Assembly: GCA_965224745.1 (NCBI GenBank)
Contig: CBDCZY010000010.1
Location: forward strand, 1-64,000
DNA from: CBDCZY01 sp965224745
GTDB lineage: Bacteria; Pseudomonadota; Gammaproteobacteria; Methylococcales; Methylomonadaceae
DNA: 64,000 nt
Reading direction: 5' to 3'
In this document: positions 37,232 through 46,338 of the stretch, one piece after another
How the letters are laid out: each line of letters starts with the position of its first letter
How positions within the stretch are numbered: position 1 is the stretch's first letter
Made by a program: the position numbers and the translations under genes
Notes under the pieces: generated by a model
Told to the model about the DNA's origin: nothing
Seen by the model: the letters and a program-made list of their open reading frames with translations, nothing else
Database searches by the model: none

Positions 37232-38209
37232 ATGAAAAAAAATATTCTGGTAACAATATTTTTAACTTTACTTGTTTCTTCCCCTCTAGCCGTTGCAAAA
37301 AAATTGCATGTGTCAACACAGGGTAACGGAAGTAACTGTAGCAGTCAGCAACCGTGTGGGCGTATTCAAACGGCGATCGATATCGCGGAACCAGGCGATA
37401 ATATCAAGGTTCTATCGGGACAATATACAGAAAACATCACGATTCCAGCAGAAAAGACTGGCTTAGTCATCGAAGGTGGCAGGAGATCAACTTTAATTTC
37501 AGCGGGGGGGCAGGAAGGCAAGGAAGCACCAGCGGGTACCCCGGCTGACATCATTGTTGATATTTTTGCGGAAAATGTTGTGTTGAAACACCTCATAATC
37601 CGTCACCCCAAAGGTGAGGCAAGCAAACGCGACATTGGTATTTTTGTAAGACCACTCGCCAACAACGTAATGTTGCGGCATTTGAAAATACAGCGTTTGA
37701 GAACTGACGGAATTTTGGAGCCAACTACTCCAGGTTCACGAGGAGTTTTAGTGTTTAGAGCAACAGGGGCCGTCATTAAATACAATCGTTTGAAAGGCAA
37801 CTATGAAGATCACTTGCATATTCCGGCTAGCAAGGCCTTGATTCTGCAAAACCATGTGGTGGGTGCGATTCGTGATGGAATCGCAATAATTCAGGAGCCT
37901 CCAGGCACCGATGGTATCTCGCATCCGACTATTGACAACATCGTTATTGGTAATCGGGTTATTGACAGTGGGGATGAAGGACTGGAGGTGCAAGGCGATG
38001 AAACTTTAATTCTGCATAACTTGAGCATAGGCAACATGGGAAATGGCCTTCTATTATGCGGAGAAAATTCAGAATGTAATTTTCCTGGCGGGGTTTCTGC
38101 CGATGCCAGCGAGAACTTCGTTTATGGCAATTTATTCGGCAATAATAATGGTGAAGGCCTTCTAGATGAGGGTAGCGACAACATCATTAAGGGTAATAAC
38201 GAACGTTAA
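37232..38209 (+). CDS. Secreted right-handed beta-helix protein
   Basis: 325 residues from ATG 37232, chosen because AAGGAG precedes it and it gives a signal peptide (KKNILVTIFLTLLVSSPLAVA) at the true N-terminus; the frame is open to 37136. After cleavage comes LHVSTQGNGSNCSSQQPCGR, the entry of a pectate-lyase-like beta-helix. Repeating turns follow (NIKVLSGQYTENITIPAEKT, VVLKHLIIRHPKGEA, VMLRHLKIQRLRTDGI, AVIKYNRLKGNYEDHLHI, GIAIIQE). Some carry NxxxG-like turns (NNGEGLLDEGSDNII). No catalytic assignment is made. The neighbour propeller gene suggests a shared extracellular role. Confidence 0.8.
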   Translation: MKKNILVTIFLTLLVSSPLAVAKKLHVSTQGNGSNCSSQQPCGRIQTAIDIAEPGDNIKVLSGQYTENITIPAEKTGLVIEGGRRSTLISAGGQEGKEAPAGTPADIIVDIFAENVVLKHLIIRHPKGEASKRDIGIFVRPLANNVMLRHLKIQRLRTDGILEPTTPGSRGVLVFRATGAVIKYNRLKGNYEDHLHIPASKALILQNHVVGAIRDGIAIIQEPPGTDGISHPTIDNIVIGNRVIDSGDEGLEVQGDETLILHNLSIGNMGNGLLLCGENSECNFPGGVSADASENFVYGNLFGNNNGEGLLDEGSDNIIKGNNER

Positions 38210-38412
38210 ACTTTAAGCGTTTACTCGATATCTAATATTGTTACGAGGAAGAAAAACCAGTGAACATCCTTTCTATGAGTCTGCCGACTTTAACAGTCTA
38301 AGAATGGTAAAATAAAAGCATAATCAAACTGACTAAAAAAGAAGAAAGTGGCCACTAATTTCCTCCAGATAGACTGAGAGGACACCCCTATATTTTACCG
38401 TCTTGCGTCCAA

Positions 38413-38815
38413 GACTTATTGACCTGAAGATCGTTTGGCATGTTTTGTTGTAGATATAGTCGCTTAACTGGATTTACTCAGTCTCACTACAAGCGATCAG
38501 AGGCAAGCGACCGCATCACTCGACGATGTTGGGGCCATTACTGTTTTATGGTTATGCGAAGAGGGTACTTTCTCAAGCCGTAAACTGGGAAAGGCGACGT
38601 ATAGACTCAATGGCCTTCATGTTTTTTGCTGTGAATGAGTATCCAGATTACGACACCATTAACGTGTTTCACCAGCGATTCGATAAAGAAATCGAGGGTT
38701 TGTTTGTAGAAATATTAGTGTTGGCAGAAGCCATGGGGTTTTTAAAGCTGGGAACCGTTAGTTTAGATGGAACAAAGACAAAGCAGTCAGCTCAGAGTTA
38801 TCCATTTGGAAAGTC
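38413..38815 (+). pseudogene. IS1182 transposase N-terminal remnant
   Basis: Three frames each carry parts of an IS1182 N-terminal region: PEDRLACFVVDIVA, then LLFYGYAK, then TFSSRKLGKATY in a second frame, and back to DSMAFMFFAVNEYPDYDTIN with FVEILVLAEAMGFLKLGTVS and LDGTKTKQSA in the first. Indels have shifted the frame out and back, and a stop interrupts the 5' part. No catalytic C-terminus or terminal repeats were found. Confidence 0.75.
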
Positions 38816-38896
38816 TAGATGGTGTAACTTTACTGATCACTAATTTGTTGAATATACATCCCTTGCTTTCGTTATATATCTTTTGATTTGACAATC

Positions 38897-39283
38897 TTAC
38901 CAGATTTTTTTTCCCTGAAAGGTTGCTCCGACAGAAAATTCGGTATCGCAGTCTCCGGTTTGCGGTGTACATGATTTTAGCTCGCCTTTGACAGTGTCTG
39001 TACTTTCAAAAGTTAATTCTATTTCTGCTAAAACGCCAGAAATTAGCGTGGTTTGTGTCGTTTTATTGCCATTTAACCCTCCCAAATAGGCTTCCCACTC
39101 ATAGTCACCATCTTCTTCATCTGCTTCGCTGTCGAGAAGAATGAATATTAATTGTTCTCCATTTTGATGAATTGATGCATAACCTAAATTTTCAATATTC
39201 CAGATGCCATCGTATTGACCTTCGGCCAAGATAGGTGAGCTGAAAACTAAACTAGAAAATATCAGAAGTAGAAATGTTTTCAT
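38897..39283 (-). CDS. Small secreted protein, unknown family
   Basis: 128 residues from ATG 39283, which follows GGAG and starts a good signal peptide (MKTFLLLIFSSLVFSSPILA). The frame is open to 39394 but the upstream part lacks signal features. The mature part is acidic and beta-rich (YDGIWNIENLGYASIHQNG; LLDSEADEEDGDYEWEAYLG) and holds two cysteines (SCTPQTGDCDTEF) that may form a disulfide. No family recognised. A 180-bp gap separates it from the CAP-domain gene upstream, also exported. Confidence 0.65.
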   Translation of the reverse strand: MKTFLLLIFSSLVFSSPILAEGQYDGIWNIENLGYASIHQNGEQLIFILLDSEADEEDGDYEWEAYLGGLNGNKTTQTTLISGVLAEIELTFESTDTVKGELKSCTPQTGDCDTEFSVGATFQGKKIW

Positions 39284-39463
39284 GGTCGTTACTCCAAAAA
39301 GCCTTTTTATTATTTGAAAATGGATTCCAGCGGTTTGTATATTGACGTACTGTTTAAGTAAAGGGATCAAAAAATGCTGTAACTCTAATTTCATGCGTAT
39401 CGTAATCCCAAGTATTAAGTTTGAACGATTTTACTAATGCGTTGAAAAAGCAGTTGCCCTGGG

Positions 39464-41041
39464 TTAAGGCAGAGAAGGAAAGAGTAATCGGGGATTCAAT
39501 CCTGCGGCGTTACCTAATGTTTGTGCCCAAAAGCCATCCCATGGTTTTATCTCATTATTTTGGCCTGGTCTTAAGCCAATATATTGATTGGAATTAGGGT
39601 CAAAATGCCAAAAAACACTTTCTACGATTTTTTCAGATGCTGCTTTGGTTAGATTACAACCCGAGCTACAAGCCCCTGCATCGGTTATCACTCTGATATC
39701 ATCAACTCTCACTGATCGATGCATCGGGTTGCCTATCATTTGCCAAGTTATTCCATTGGGAGTTGTAGCTAGCGGTTGTTTGAAACATCCTCGGTTTGAA
39801 ATGCACTCTACAGAATAAGTTACATGGGATGGCGATGCCGAACCAGGGCTATCAGCGATAACATTTGATCCAGTGTTTTGAACTATCCAATAGCCTTGTC
39901 CTGGTTCTAGAGCGTCTTCCAAATTGAGTAGTTTGTAGCTATTGTTGCTAGCATCATGATGAAAAATCATCCATTGCTTATCCGGCCCATATTGTTCTTT
40001 GGGCAGATCATCACCAAAAATGTTACCGACACTATTGCCTGACTCACTGGGTGAGGTACCTGGTTCTTTTGCCATCGAAATTTGCATCCACTTCGAGGAA
40101 GGGATGTTAATAGTCGGTACCATTGAGTTTTCCGCTGGTGTCGGTAACAGAAGAACTTCGGTCCATTGCAGCTGAGGGTCATAGGAGCATGGTGCTAGAT
40201 CTCTGGTTGAGTTACCCGCTTGTATTGCGCCGTCAAAAGGATCGTTTTCAATCGGATCAAAATATTCCAAAACTACAATGGCGCCATGTTCGTAGTCTGG
40301 TGCAAAATCCGGGTGATAATTATCGGACATCCTGACATATACACCCAAGTAGCCTTCGGCTTTGGGGTCGTCGTCATCATTGATAAAACCTTTGCGTCCT
40401 CGTAAATCAGTATCTTGCAAAAGAATCATTTCTCTGTGACCCCAGTGGCTTTCAGCATCAGCGTATAAGAAACCATAAACCGCCTGAATCAAAGGTTCAC
40501 TGATAGTAAAGCCACGAGATGCGAAGGCTGCTAAGCTTTCAGCACGCGGCAAAAAATCGTGGCAGCCAGTGCCGGTGCCAATATCAAGGTCGTTATCGAT
40601 ACGCAGAAAAGGACTCAAACCATCTGCGGAATGGCTAAAAGCATTCAGGTCATGCAGTAAATCGCCATATTTTTTTGCGATGTGATCAATGTGTGTTTCG
40701 ATTCCTTCCAAAGGGAGGCCTATCACACCTGGCAGCATTTCATCTCGTGCAATACGTTCTGAATTGATCAATAACAATGCTTTCGCGTCATCGGTCATTT
40801 TGTTCCAGATAGCTTGCTCAGGCAGTTTGAGATTTACCAACTTACCTTGCGGGAGACCCAGTTGGATTTCTTCTTGTCTTCTGGCTTTATTAAAAGCCGC
40901 TTCAGTGGATTCGACTGTTACTCTGCTGGCGCCGATGTCCCAAATAATATTATTGAAAAGGTTAGGCGGCGAACTTGCCCAGATATTAAAATTGATTGCG
41001 GTTAACAAAACGAACAGTAAAACAGACCTTTTTTGTATCAT
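39464..41041 (-). CDS. Secreted CAP/SCP-like domain protein with C-terminal repeat region
   Basis: 525 residues from ATG 41041 (preceded by GGGGA). Signal peptide about 1-23 (ending IWAS). The N-terminal third has a CAP/SCP-like domain: DDAKALLLINSERIARDEML, HDLNAFSHSADGLSPFLR, SLAAFASRGFTISEPLIQAV and ESHWGHREMIL, with His and Glu at the usual cavity positions. The C-terminal half (TPAENSMVPTINIPSS... GQGYWIVQNTGS...) resembles secretory repeats often found after catalytic domains. A role in cell wall or matrix binding is inference. Cys pairs (ECISNRGCF, ACSSGCN) suggest an oxidising location. Confidence 0.65.
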   Translation of the reverse strand: MIQKRSVLLFVLLTAINFNIWASSPPNLFNNIIWDIGASRVTVESTEAAFNKARRQEEIQLGLPQGKLVNLKLPEQAIWNKMTDDAKALLLINSERIARDEMLPGVIGLPLEGIETHIDHIAKKYGDLLHDLNAFSHSADGLSPFLRIDNDLDIGTGTGCHDFLPRAESLAAFASRGFTISEPLIQAVYGFLYADAESHWGHREMILLQDTDLRGRKGFINDDDDPKAEGYLGVYVRMSDNYHPDFAPDYEHGAIVVLEYFDPIENDPFDGAIQAGNSTRDLAPCSYDPQLQWTEVLLLPTPAENSMVPTINIPSSKWMQISMAKEPGTSPSESGNSVGNIFGDDLPKEQYGPDKQWMIFHHDASNNSYKLLNLEDALEPGQGYWIVQNTGSNVIADSPGSASPSHVTYSVECISNRGCFKQPLATTPNGITWQMIGNPMHRSVRVDDIRVITDAGACSSGCNLTKAASEKIVESVFWHFDPNSNQYIGLRPGQNNEIKPWDGFWAQTLGNAAGLNPRLLFPSLP

Positions 41042-41420
41042 TATTATTCCCCAGTAATAAACTTTCTCACATTCTGACAAGACCTTTTTTTAAAATGAAT
41101 TTGGTCAGGTTGTCACTCAAGGAATCCTCAAAAAAGTATTGCGCACTTTACTTTGAGGAAAGGGCGTTTTTTTAGAAGAAAAATTATAAGGTTTGCCCAA
41201 TCATTATCAATAAAGCGAAATAATAATATAAAAGAGTTCCTTAAGTGTTTTTTTTATATTGATGAGCTTGTTATTAAACTGCTTATTACCACATTACGTC
41301 AACCTTAAATGTTAAATAAACATTAAAAATACGACTTTAATCTTACAAAAGTTTGGTACGGAGGTTGTTTCTTGATTAGCTAATGGAAACTTGGAACTAC
41401 AGTTCTGAAAACGCTACATA
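41042..41420. other. Intergenic, about 380 bp
   Basis: AT-rich, no gene recognised. It lies downstream of argG and upstream of the CAP-domain gene (both minus strand), so it should contain an argG terminator and the CAP gene promoter. None could be fixed with confidence. Confidence 0.4.
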
Positions 41421-42632
41421 TTATCGGTTTTTTTGAGCGGCAATTCTTAATCTTAAAGCATTCAGTTTGATAAAACCTTCTGCGTCCTGCTGATTATAAG
41501 CGCCATCATCTTCTTCAAAAGTAGCAATTGATTCATCAAACAAGCTATCTGTATCTGAGGTTCTTCCTACGACTGTTACGTTTCCTTTATAAAGTTTGAG
41601 TCGAACTGTGCCATTGACGTTAACTTGTGTAGCATCAATCATAGTTTGCAGCATTTCCCGCTCTGGACTCCACCAATAACCGTTATAAATCAAGCTGGCA
41701 TAGCGCGGCATCAATTCATCTTTAAGATGAGTGACTTCGCGGTCAAGTGTGATCGATTCTATTGCGCGATGCGCCTTCAGCATAATAGTGCCACCCGGAG
41801 TTTCATAGCAACCCCTTGATTTCATACCGACATAACGGTTTTCTACAATATCGAGTCGGCCTATGCCGTTGGCTCCACCTATTTTATTCAGTTGCTCTAA
41901 AACGGTGGCTGGCGATGCAGTTTGACCGTCTATTGCTGTAATGTCACCACGTTGATAGAATAATTCAATGTAGGTAGCTTGATCTGGCGCGTTTTCAGGA
42001 GAGACGCTCCAACGCCACATAACTTCTTCAGGCTCAGCCCAGGGATCTTCCAAAATACCGCCTTCATAAGAGATATGCAGCAAATTGGCATCCATTGAAT
42101 AAGGCGATGCTTTGCCGCGTTTCATTTCGACCGCTATGCCATGTTTTTCAGCATAGGCTAGCAAGGTTTCTCGCGACGTTAACTCCCACTCGCGCCAGGG
42201 TGCAATAACTTGAATGTCCGGCTTCAGCGCATAAGCACCCAATTCGAAACGGACTTGATCGTTGCCTTTGCCGGTTGCGCCATGAGAGATGGCGTCGGCG
42301 TCTGTCTGGTTAGCAATTTCGATTAATCTTTTGGCGATTAACGGCCGAGCTATTGAGGTACCTAGCAGATATTCGCCTTCGTAAACCGTGTTTGCCCGAA
42401 ACATTGGAAACACGTAGTCTTTAACAAACTCTTCTCTTAAGTCATCAATGAAAATATCCTTGATTCCCATTGCCTGAGCTTTGGCCCGGGCCGGTTCAAC
42501 TTCTTCACCTTGCCCTACGTCTGCTGTGAATGTAACAACTTCACAGTCATACGTTTCTTGCAGCCATTTCAAAATAACTGAAGTGTCCAGTCCTCCAGAA
42601 TAAGCTAATACAACTTTATTGATATTCGACAT
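41421..42632 (-). CDS. argG: Argininosuccinate synthase
   Basis: ArgG joins citrulline and aspartate using ATP in arginine synthesis. The 403-residue protein shows the N-terminal PP-loop AYSGGLDTSVILKWLQETY, FTADVGQGEEVEPARAKA, the ATGKGNDQVRFELG citrulline/ATP region, SPYSMDANLLHISYEGG and YNQQDAEGFIKLNALRLR at the C-terminus. Length is as expected for the type without the N-terminal extension. The open frame begins with TTG at 42638, but ATG at 42632 (MSNINKVV) matches the family. It is a single gene, divergent from a glutathione transferase gene. Confidence 0.97.
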   Translation of the reverse strand: MSNINKVVLAYSGGLDTSVILKWLQETYDCEVVTFTADVGQGEEVEPARAKAQAMGIKDIFIDDLREEFVKDYVFPMFRANTVYEGEYLLGTSIARPLIAKRLIEIANQTDADAISHGATGKGNDQVRFELGAYALKPDIQVIAPWREWELTSRETLLAYAEKHGIAVEMKRGKASPYSMDANLLHISYEGGILEDPWAEPEEVMWRWSVSPENAPDQATYIELFYQRGDITAIDGQTASPATVLEQLNKIGGANGIGRLDIVENRYVGMKSRGCYETPGGTIMLKAHRAIESITLDREVTHLKDELMPRYASLIYNGYWWSPEREMLQTMIDATQVNVNGTVRLKLYKGNVTVVGRTSDTDSLFDESIATFEEDDGAYNQQDAEGFIKLNALRLRIAAQKNR

Positions 42633-42927
42633 GGCCAACCATTCATTGAGAAAATAAGTCGAATTATACCGGAAACGGTTATAGAACCGAGCATTGCTTT
42701 TAATATGAAAACGGTGGACGATGCTTTTTTGGCAATACGGATAAACATTAAATTTTGTGAGTCAATAGGGACTGTTCTGAAACTAATAATTACCCAGCAT
42801 TAGTTTACAGTAGCCTGGAATATTCCCAACCCTCGCTCCTTAAGGCCGAAACCTGTATGAGAGTGGTGGGGGTTGGGCTATCAAATCAACTAATTTCCCT
42901 GAAGATATATAAAGAGGCCAAACTATC
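42633..42927. promoter_or_regulatory. Divergent intergenic region of argG and gst with inverted repeat
   Basis: 295 bp between divergent starts. An 8-bp inverted repeat CCCAACCC (42825-42832) / GGGTTGGG (42870-42877) spans 37 bp. It could be a hairpin in a leader or an operator, but no ArgR box was recognised. Confidence 0.3.
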
Positions 42928-43527
42928 ATGAAACTATACCATTGTCCCCAATCACGATCCGGTCGAGTATTGTGGTTGCTGGAGGAGATGAGCCTTCCTT
43001 ACAGTTTGAAAGTAATTGATGTTTTCAATAAAGAGGGTCGTACCAAAGAATATTTGCGAATTAACCCTTACGGAACTGTACCTACGTTTGAAGATGATGG
43101 TGTCGTTATAAACGAGTCTGGCGCTATTTGTTGTTATGTAACAGCCAAATTCCCTGAAAAAAAAATGGCGCCAGAGCAGGGAACGGCCGACTATGCCAAG
43201 TTTTTGCAATGGATGTTCTATGTTCCAGGAACGTTGGAACCACCTATGTGGAATATTTTGGCGCATACCAAATTATTCCCTGAAAACTTTCGTATTCCAG
43301 CCTTAGTCGATTTAAGTAAACCTAAATTCAAAAGGGTTGCTAAAATATTGGATCGATCGCTGGCTGGAAAAGACTACATTCTTGGCGATCAATTCACCGC
43401 TGCTGATATTATGATCAGTAACACTTTGAACTGGTTGCCAGAGTTGTTTTCTGATTTTTCGCATATTGAAAGCTACCAACAACGGCTACAACAAAGACCT
43501 GCTTTTATCAGAGCTTCAGAGTTATGA
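42928..43527 (+). CDS. Glutathione S-transferase family protein
   Basis: The 199-residue protein has an N-terminal thioredoxin-like domain (1-77) with YHCPQSRSGRVLWLLEE (the Ser of the catalytic position and the helix start), INPYGTVPTFEDDG (cis-Pro VP) and the glutathione-binding INESGAICCYV. The C-terminal helical domain has DRSLAGKDYILGDQFTAADI, the family N-capping motif. It resembles the bacterial YibF/YfcG-type GSTs. ATG is preceded by AGAGG. The next gene starts 49 bp downstream on the same strand and may be co-transcribed. Confidence 0.93.
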   Translation: MKLYHCPQSRSGRVLWLLEEMSLPYSLKVIDVFNKEGRTKEYLRINPYGTVPTFEDDGVVINESGAICCYVTAKFPEKKMAPEQGTADYAKFLQWMFYVPGTLEPPMWNILAHTKLFPENFRIPALVDLSKPKFKRVAKILDRSLAGKDYILGDQFTAADIMISNTLNWLPELFSDFSHIESYQQRLQQRPAFIRASEL

Positions 43528-43576
43528 GGTTTAGTAGTCTCAAATCGACATGTCGAGTTTACAAAAAAAGGGATAG

Positions 43577-44515
43577 ATGACAAGTTTGAAAAAAATCATA
43601 ACACTTTCAGGTGATATTGGCAGTGGAAAATCATCCGTGTCTGCCGAATTGGTGGCATTAACCGGCTATGAAATTGTTGGAACCGGCAATATTCAACGAG
43701 AAATTGCCCGCAAGCGGGGTGTGACAACGTTGGAGCTGAATCAAATTTCAGTGAAAGATAAAAGCATCGATCATGAAATTGATCAGCATGTTATCCAACT
43801 GGGTAAATCGAACCAAACTTTAATTATCGATTCTCGCTTAGCCTGGCATTTTATTCCTGCTGCATTTAAGGTTTTTTTGAGTGTCGATAATTTAATCGGT
43901 GCCGAAAGGGTTTACGGTGCAAAGCGGGATGAAGAGGATAATCCTTCTGTGGAAAAAACTTTGGAAAACAATGCTGAACGTAGCCAACTGGAAGTTTTAC
44001 GCTTCAAGCAGTTGTATAACGTAAACCTAAAAGATTACGCTAATTTTGACCTTATAATCGATACCTCCTATGCAACACCAGAAGCTATCGCAATAAAGAT
44101 TCAAGCCTTGTTTGATAAACATTTAGCTCACCAACCCTATTCGAAATGTTGGCTGAGTCCCAAAAGATTGATTCCAACCGAACCTTATAACCCGCTGTTT
44201 GATGTTGATGAAGAAGCCCAACGTTCCTCAACTGCAAATTCTTCCGAACTGCAGCGACCGGAAGTTTCGGTGTTTGCCCATCAATCCTTTTTTTACCAGT
44301 GGCAGAGCCAGCAAACCATAGTAAAGGCGATTCACGCAGACGTTGCATGGGTGCCCGGAAAGCTCATTGCTAGTCGTCCTGACGATTTGTTACCGGCAGG
44401 CCAAAATGTTCAGAACCAAATAACAAAGATTCATCGAAAATGGCTAATGGATTGGGAACAGGCAATGGGCTTTAAGTTTAAATGCTATCCGCCTGATCTG
44501 GTAAGTGAAAGCTAA
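43577..44515 (+). CDS. Cytidylate-kinase-like protein with C-terminal extension
   Basis: 312 residues. The N-terminal 190 residues form a P-loop kinase: ITLSGDIGSGKSSVSAEL (P-loop), GTGNIQREIARKRGVTTLEL, IIDSRLAWHFIP and a lid-like region GAKRDEEDNPSVEKT with basic residues. This matches cytidylate-kinase-like family 2 proteins that phosphorylate CMP or related nucleotides. The C-terminal 110 residues (SKCWLSPKRLIPTEP... AHQSFFYQWQSQQTIVKAI) are not part of the kinase family and were not recognised. Since a regular cmk should exist elsewhere, this may be a specialised kinase. A good terminator follows. Confidence 0.72.
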   Translation: MTSLKKIITLSGDIGSGKSSVSAELVALTGYEIVGTGNIQREIARKRGVTTLELNQISVKDKSIDHEIDQHVIQLGKSNQTLIIDSRLAWHFIPAAFKVFLSVDNLIGAERVYGAKRDEEDNPSVEKTLENNAERSQLEVLRFKQLYNVNLKDYANFDLIIDTSYATPEAIAIKIQALFDKHLAHQPYSKCWLSPKRLIPTEPYNPLFDVDEEAQRSSTANSSELQRPEVSVFAHQSFFYQWQSQQTIVKAIHADVAWVPGKLIASRPDDLLPAGQNVQNQITKIHRKWLMDWEQAMGFKFKCYPPDLVSES

Positions 44516-44540
44516 TATTTGTTTTCAAGATTAAAATAAA

Positions 44541-44580
44541 CCCCATCGATTGGATAGACCAGTCGATGGGGTCAATTTTT
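44541..44580 (+). terminator. Rho-independent terminator
   Basis: A 13-bp stem CCCCATCGATTGG / CCAGTCGATGGGG (one G-T pair), 5-base loop, followed by TCAATTTTT. It closes the gst-kinase unit. Confidence 0.8.
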
Positions 44581-44668
44581 GAAAGAGAAGCAGGGATGAT
44601 CTGTCCACCACTCTCTCAGTTGAGGGTTTTATCATCCTCTCCCAACGTTTACATGTTTAAGTAACTGA

Positions 44669-44908
44669 TTATTGGTCGACTACTATGGTTGTTTCACAAG
44701 TTGCTATTTTGTTGTCTCTTCTTGCTCTCATTTTGTAAGTGGTTGTTTCGGTCGGATAAACCCATTTAGAGCCTGCAAAACTGTTATGGTACCCAATGCC
44801 GTTATTGATGACAGGTGGAAAGTTTCTACCGCTAAATTCGGCAGTTCACCACTATAATGGAACGCCTTCACCCGCTCTAATGGTCTGAGGATCAGCGCCC
44901 ATGTTGCA
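44669..44908 (-). pseudogene. Remnant of a secreted Ig-like-domain gene
   Basis: Read leftward from 44908, the frame gives CNMGADPQTIRAGEGVPL, a TAG, W, a TGA, then TAEFSGRNFPPVINNGIG and SKWVYPTETTTYKMRARRDN, ending CETTIVVDQ and a TAA. The pattern (Pro-Thr-Glu-Thr-Thr-Thr-Tyr) is that of Ig-like domains found at the ends of large secreted proteins. Two in-frame stops interrupt it and no start is present. Confidence 0.5.
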
Positions 44909-45129
44909 AGGAGTAGTAAAAAACGAATTGCCTCGCAATTAGAGTAAGCAACGAGTAAATAAAAATATTAAGTTATATTAAAAAAGTAATCAGTTTTTTT
45001 GTAAGCTACTATACAGACTATGAACAAGCAATAAATAGGTTAAAAATAAATGTAATTATTCAGCATATTTTTCGTGTCCATTCACATTGAGCCTCTTCTT
45101 TATTTTATGAAAGCTGGGTTCTTGCCTTG

Positions 45130-45165
45130 AAAAAGTAGTGTCAAGTCAAGTGCAGTACTTTTTTA
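45130..45165 (-). terminator. Weak terminator candidate after modC
   Basis: Arms AAAAAGTA and TACTTTTT, 18-base loop, 45 bp past the modC stop, with an A run (T run in the transcript direction). Modest stability. Confidence 0.35.
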
Positions 45166-45207
45166 ACTGAAGTTACAATATTTCAAAAATTTTGTTAAAC
45201 GGGCAGT

Positions 45208-46338
45208 TTACGTTACTTTTTCCATTCCCAGGTTTTCAAAAGGCAGGATATGAATGCCTTCTTGCAGTAATTTAAAACGAATGATTTGGTCACGAGCCAG
45301 TTGATGTTGTAAGTTGACAGGCATGGGGACTTGGATGGCCAAATGAGTTTTCTGTTTATTGTCGATTTGTACGAGTAGATGGAATAACCCCTTCAATTCG
45401 ACGCATTCCAAGATCAAGCCATCTAATGAATTGCCAGACACAGTGTTCGAAGGTTTCTCAGCATCAGCCAGTATAATGTTGCTGGAATTGATCATCCAAC
45501 AAACCTTTTCGTTTAGTGCATAGTCCGGTTGGTAGCGGCATAGCAATTTAATACCATGCCACAATAACTGGGTCATTTGTCGGGCAGCATCATGTCCTGA
45601 TATTTTCGCTGTAAACAAGTTGGGTTGATCCATTAATTTTGCTACTTGAGCAGAATTAGGGCGTTCTGTTATCTGTTTTGGCGTTCCAGTTTGCAGGATA
45701 CTTCCTTGATGTAATACACACAGCCGATCAGCCAATACACTGGCTTCGTCCAGGTCATGAGTGACTAAGATAACTGGTATAGCAAGAGAGCGCCTTAGTT
45801 CGACTAGTTCCTGATATAAACGACGACGGGTCACTTGGTCAACGGCAGAAAAAGGTTCGTCTAACAAAAGTACTTGAGGTTCTCTGGCAAGCGCGCGCGC
45901 GACGGCTACTCTTTGTTGTTGGCCACCAGATAGTGTTTTCGGAAAACGTTGGGCCAGATGCTCTAAATGGACTTTTTGCAATAGTAGTTTTGCTTTGGCT
46001 TTCCTGGTACTTGATGGTAAATGGGACAAGGCTTGTTCAACATTCACCTGTGCGGTCATATGTGGAAATAAAGCATAGTTTTGAAATACTAAACCAACGT
46101 GTCGCTGGTGGGGCAGTAGAAAAATCTTGTTACTAGTATCTTGCCAGGTCTTTTGTTGACAAATGACCGTGGCCTGCTGGACGTTATATAATCCGGCAAT
46201 GGCTCTTAAGATGGTAGTTTTACCACTGCCAGAAGGTCCTATTAGCGCCAGCATTTCTCCTGGATTACAGCAAACTTCAACGTTAAGAGGAATAGGGTCG
46301 GTTTGCTGCAGGTCGATCGTGATTCCCGCGTCATCCAT
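45208..46338 (-). CDS. modC: Molybdate ABC transporter ATP-binding protein ModC
   Basis: 376 residues from ATG 46338. The ABC domain has Walker A IGPSGSGKTTI, Q-loop LVFQNYALFPHM, signature LSGGQQQRVAVARAL, Walker B VLLLDEPFSA and the H-loop VTHD. The C-terminal 130 residues carry a TOBE-like molybdate-binding region (GNSLDGLILECVELKGLFHL). ModC hydrolyses ATP to drive ModB. Its ATG overlaps the modB stop by 8 bp (ATGGATGA), indicating translational coupling. The open frame has an earlier GTG at 46350, less likely because it lies deeper inside modB. Confidence 0.93.
   Translation of the reverse strand: MDDAGITIDLQQTDPIPLNVEVCCNPGEMLALIGPSGSGKTTILRAIAGLYNVQQATVICQQKTWQDTSNKIFLLPHQRHVGLVFQNYALFPHMTAQVNVEQALSHLPSSTRKAKAKLLLQKVHLEHLAQRFPKTLSGGQQQRVAVARALAREPQVLLLDEPFSAVDQVTRRRLYQELVELRRSLAIPVILVTHDLDEASVLADRLCVLHQGSILQTGTPKQITERPNSAQVAKLMDQPNLFTAKISGHDAARQMTQLLWHGIKLLCRYQPDYALNEKVCWMINSSNIILADAEKPSNTVSGNSLDGLILECVELKGLFHLLVQIDNKQKTHLAIQVPMPVNLQHQLARDQIIRFKLLQEGIHILPFENLGMEKVT

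Larger units (their letters stand above)
44581..45207. other. Non-coding and decayed sequence before modC
   Basis: It contains an Ig-like gene scrap on the minus strand (44669-44908) and a weak hairpin (45130-45163) downstream of modC. The rest is AT-rich with no recognisable feature. Confidence 0.5.

Noticed and set aside
44672..44857. 61-residue plus-strand ORF
   Set aside because: No RBS or family; the opposite strand shows a recognisable Ig-like frame.
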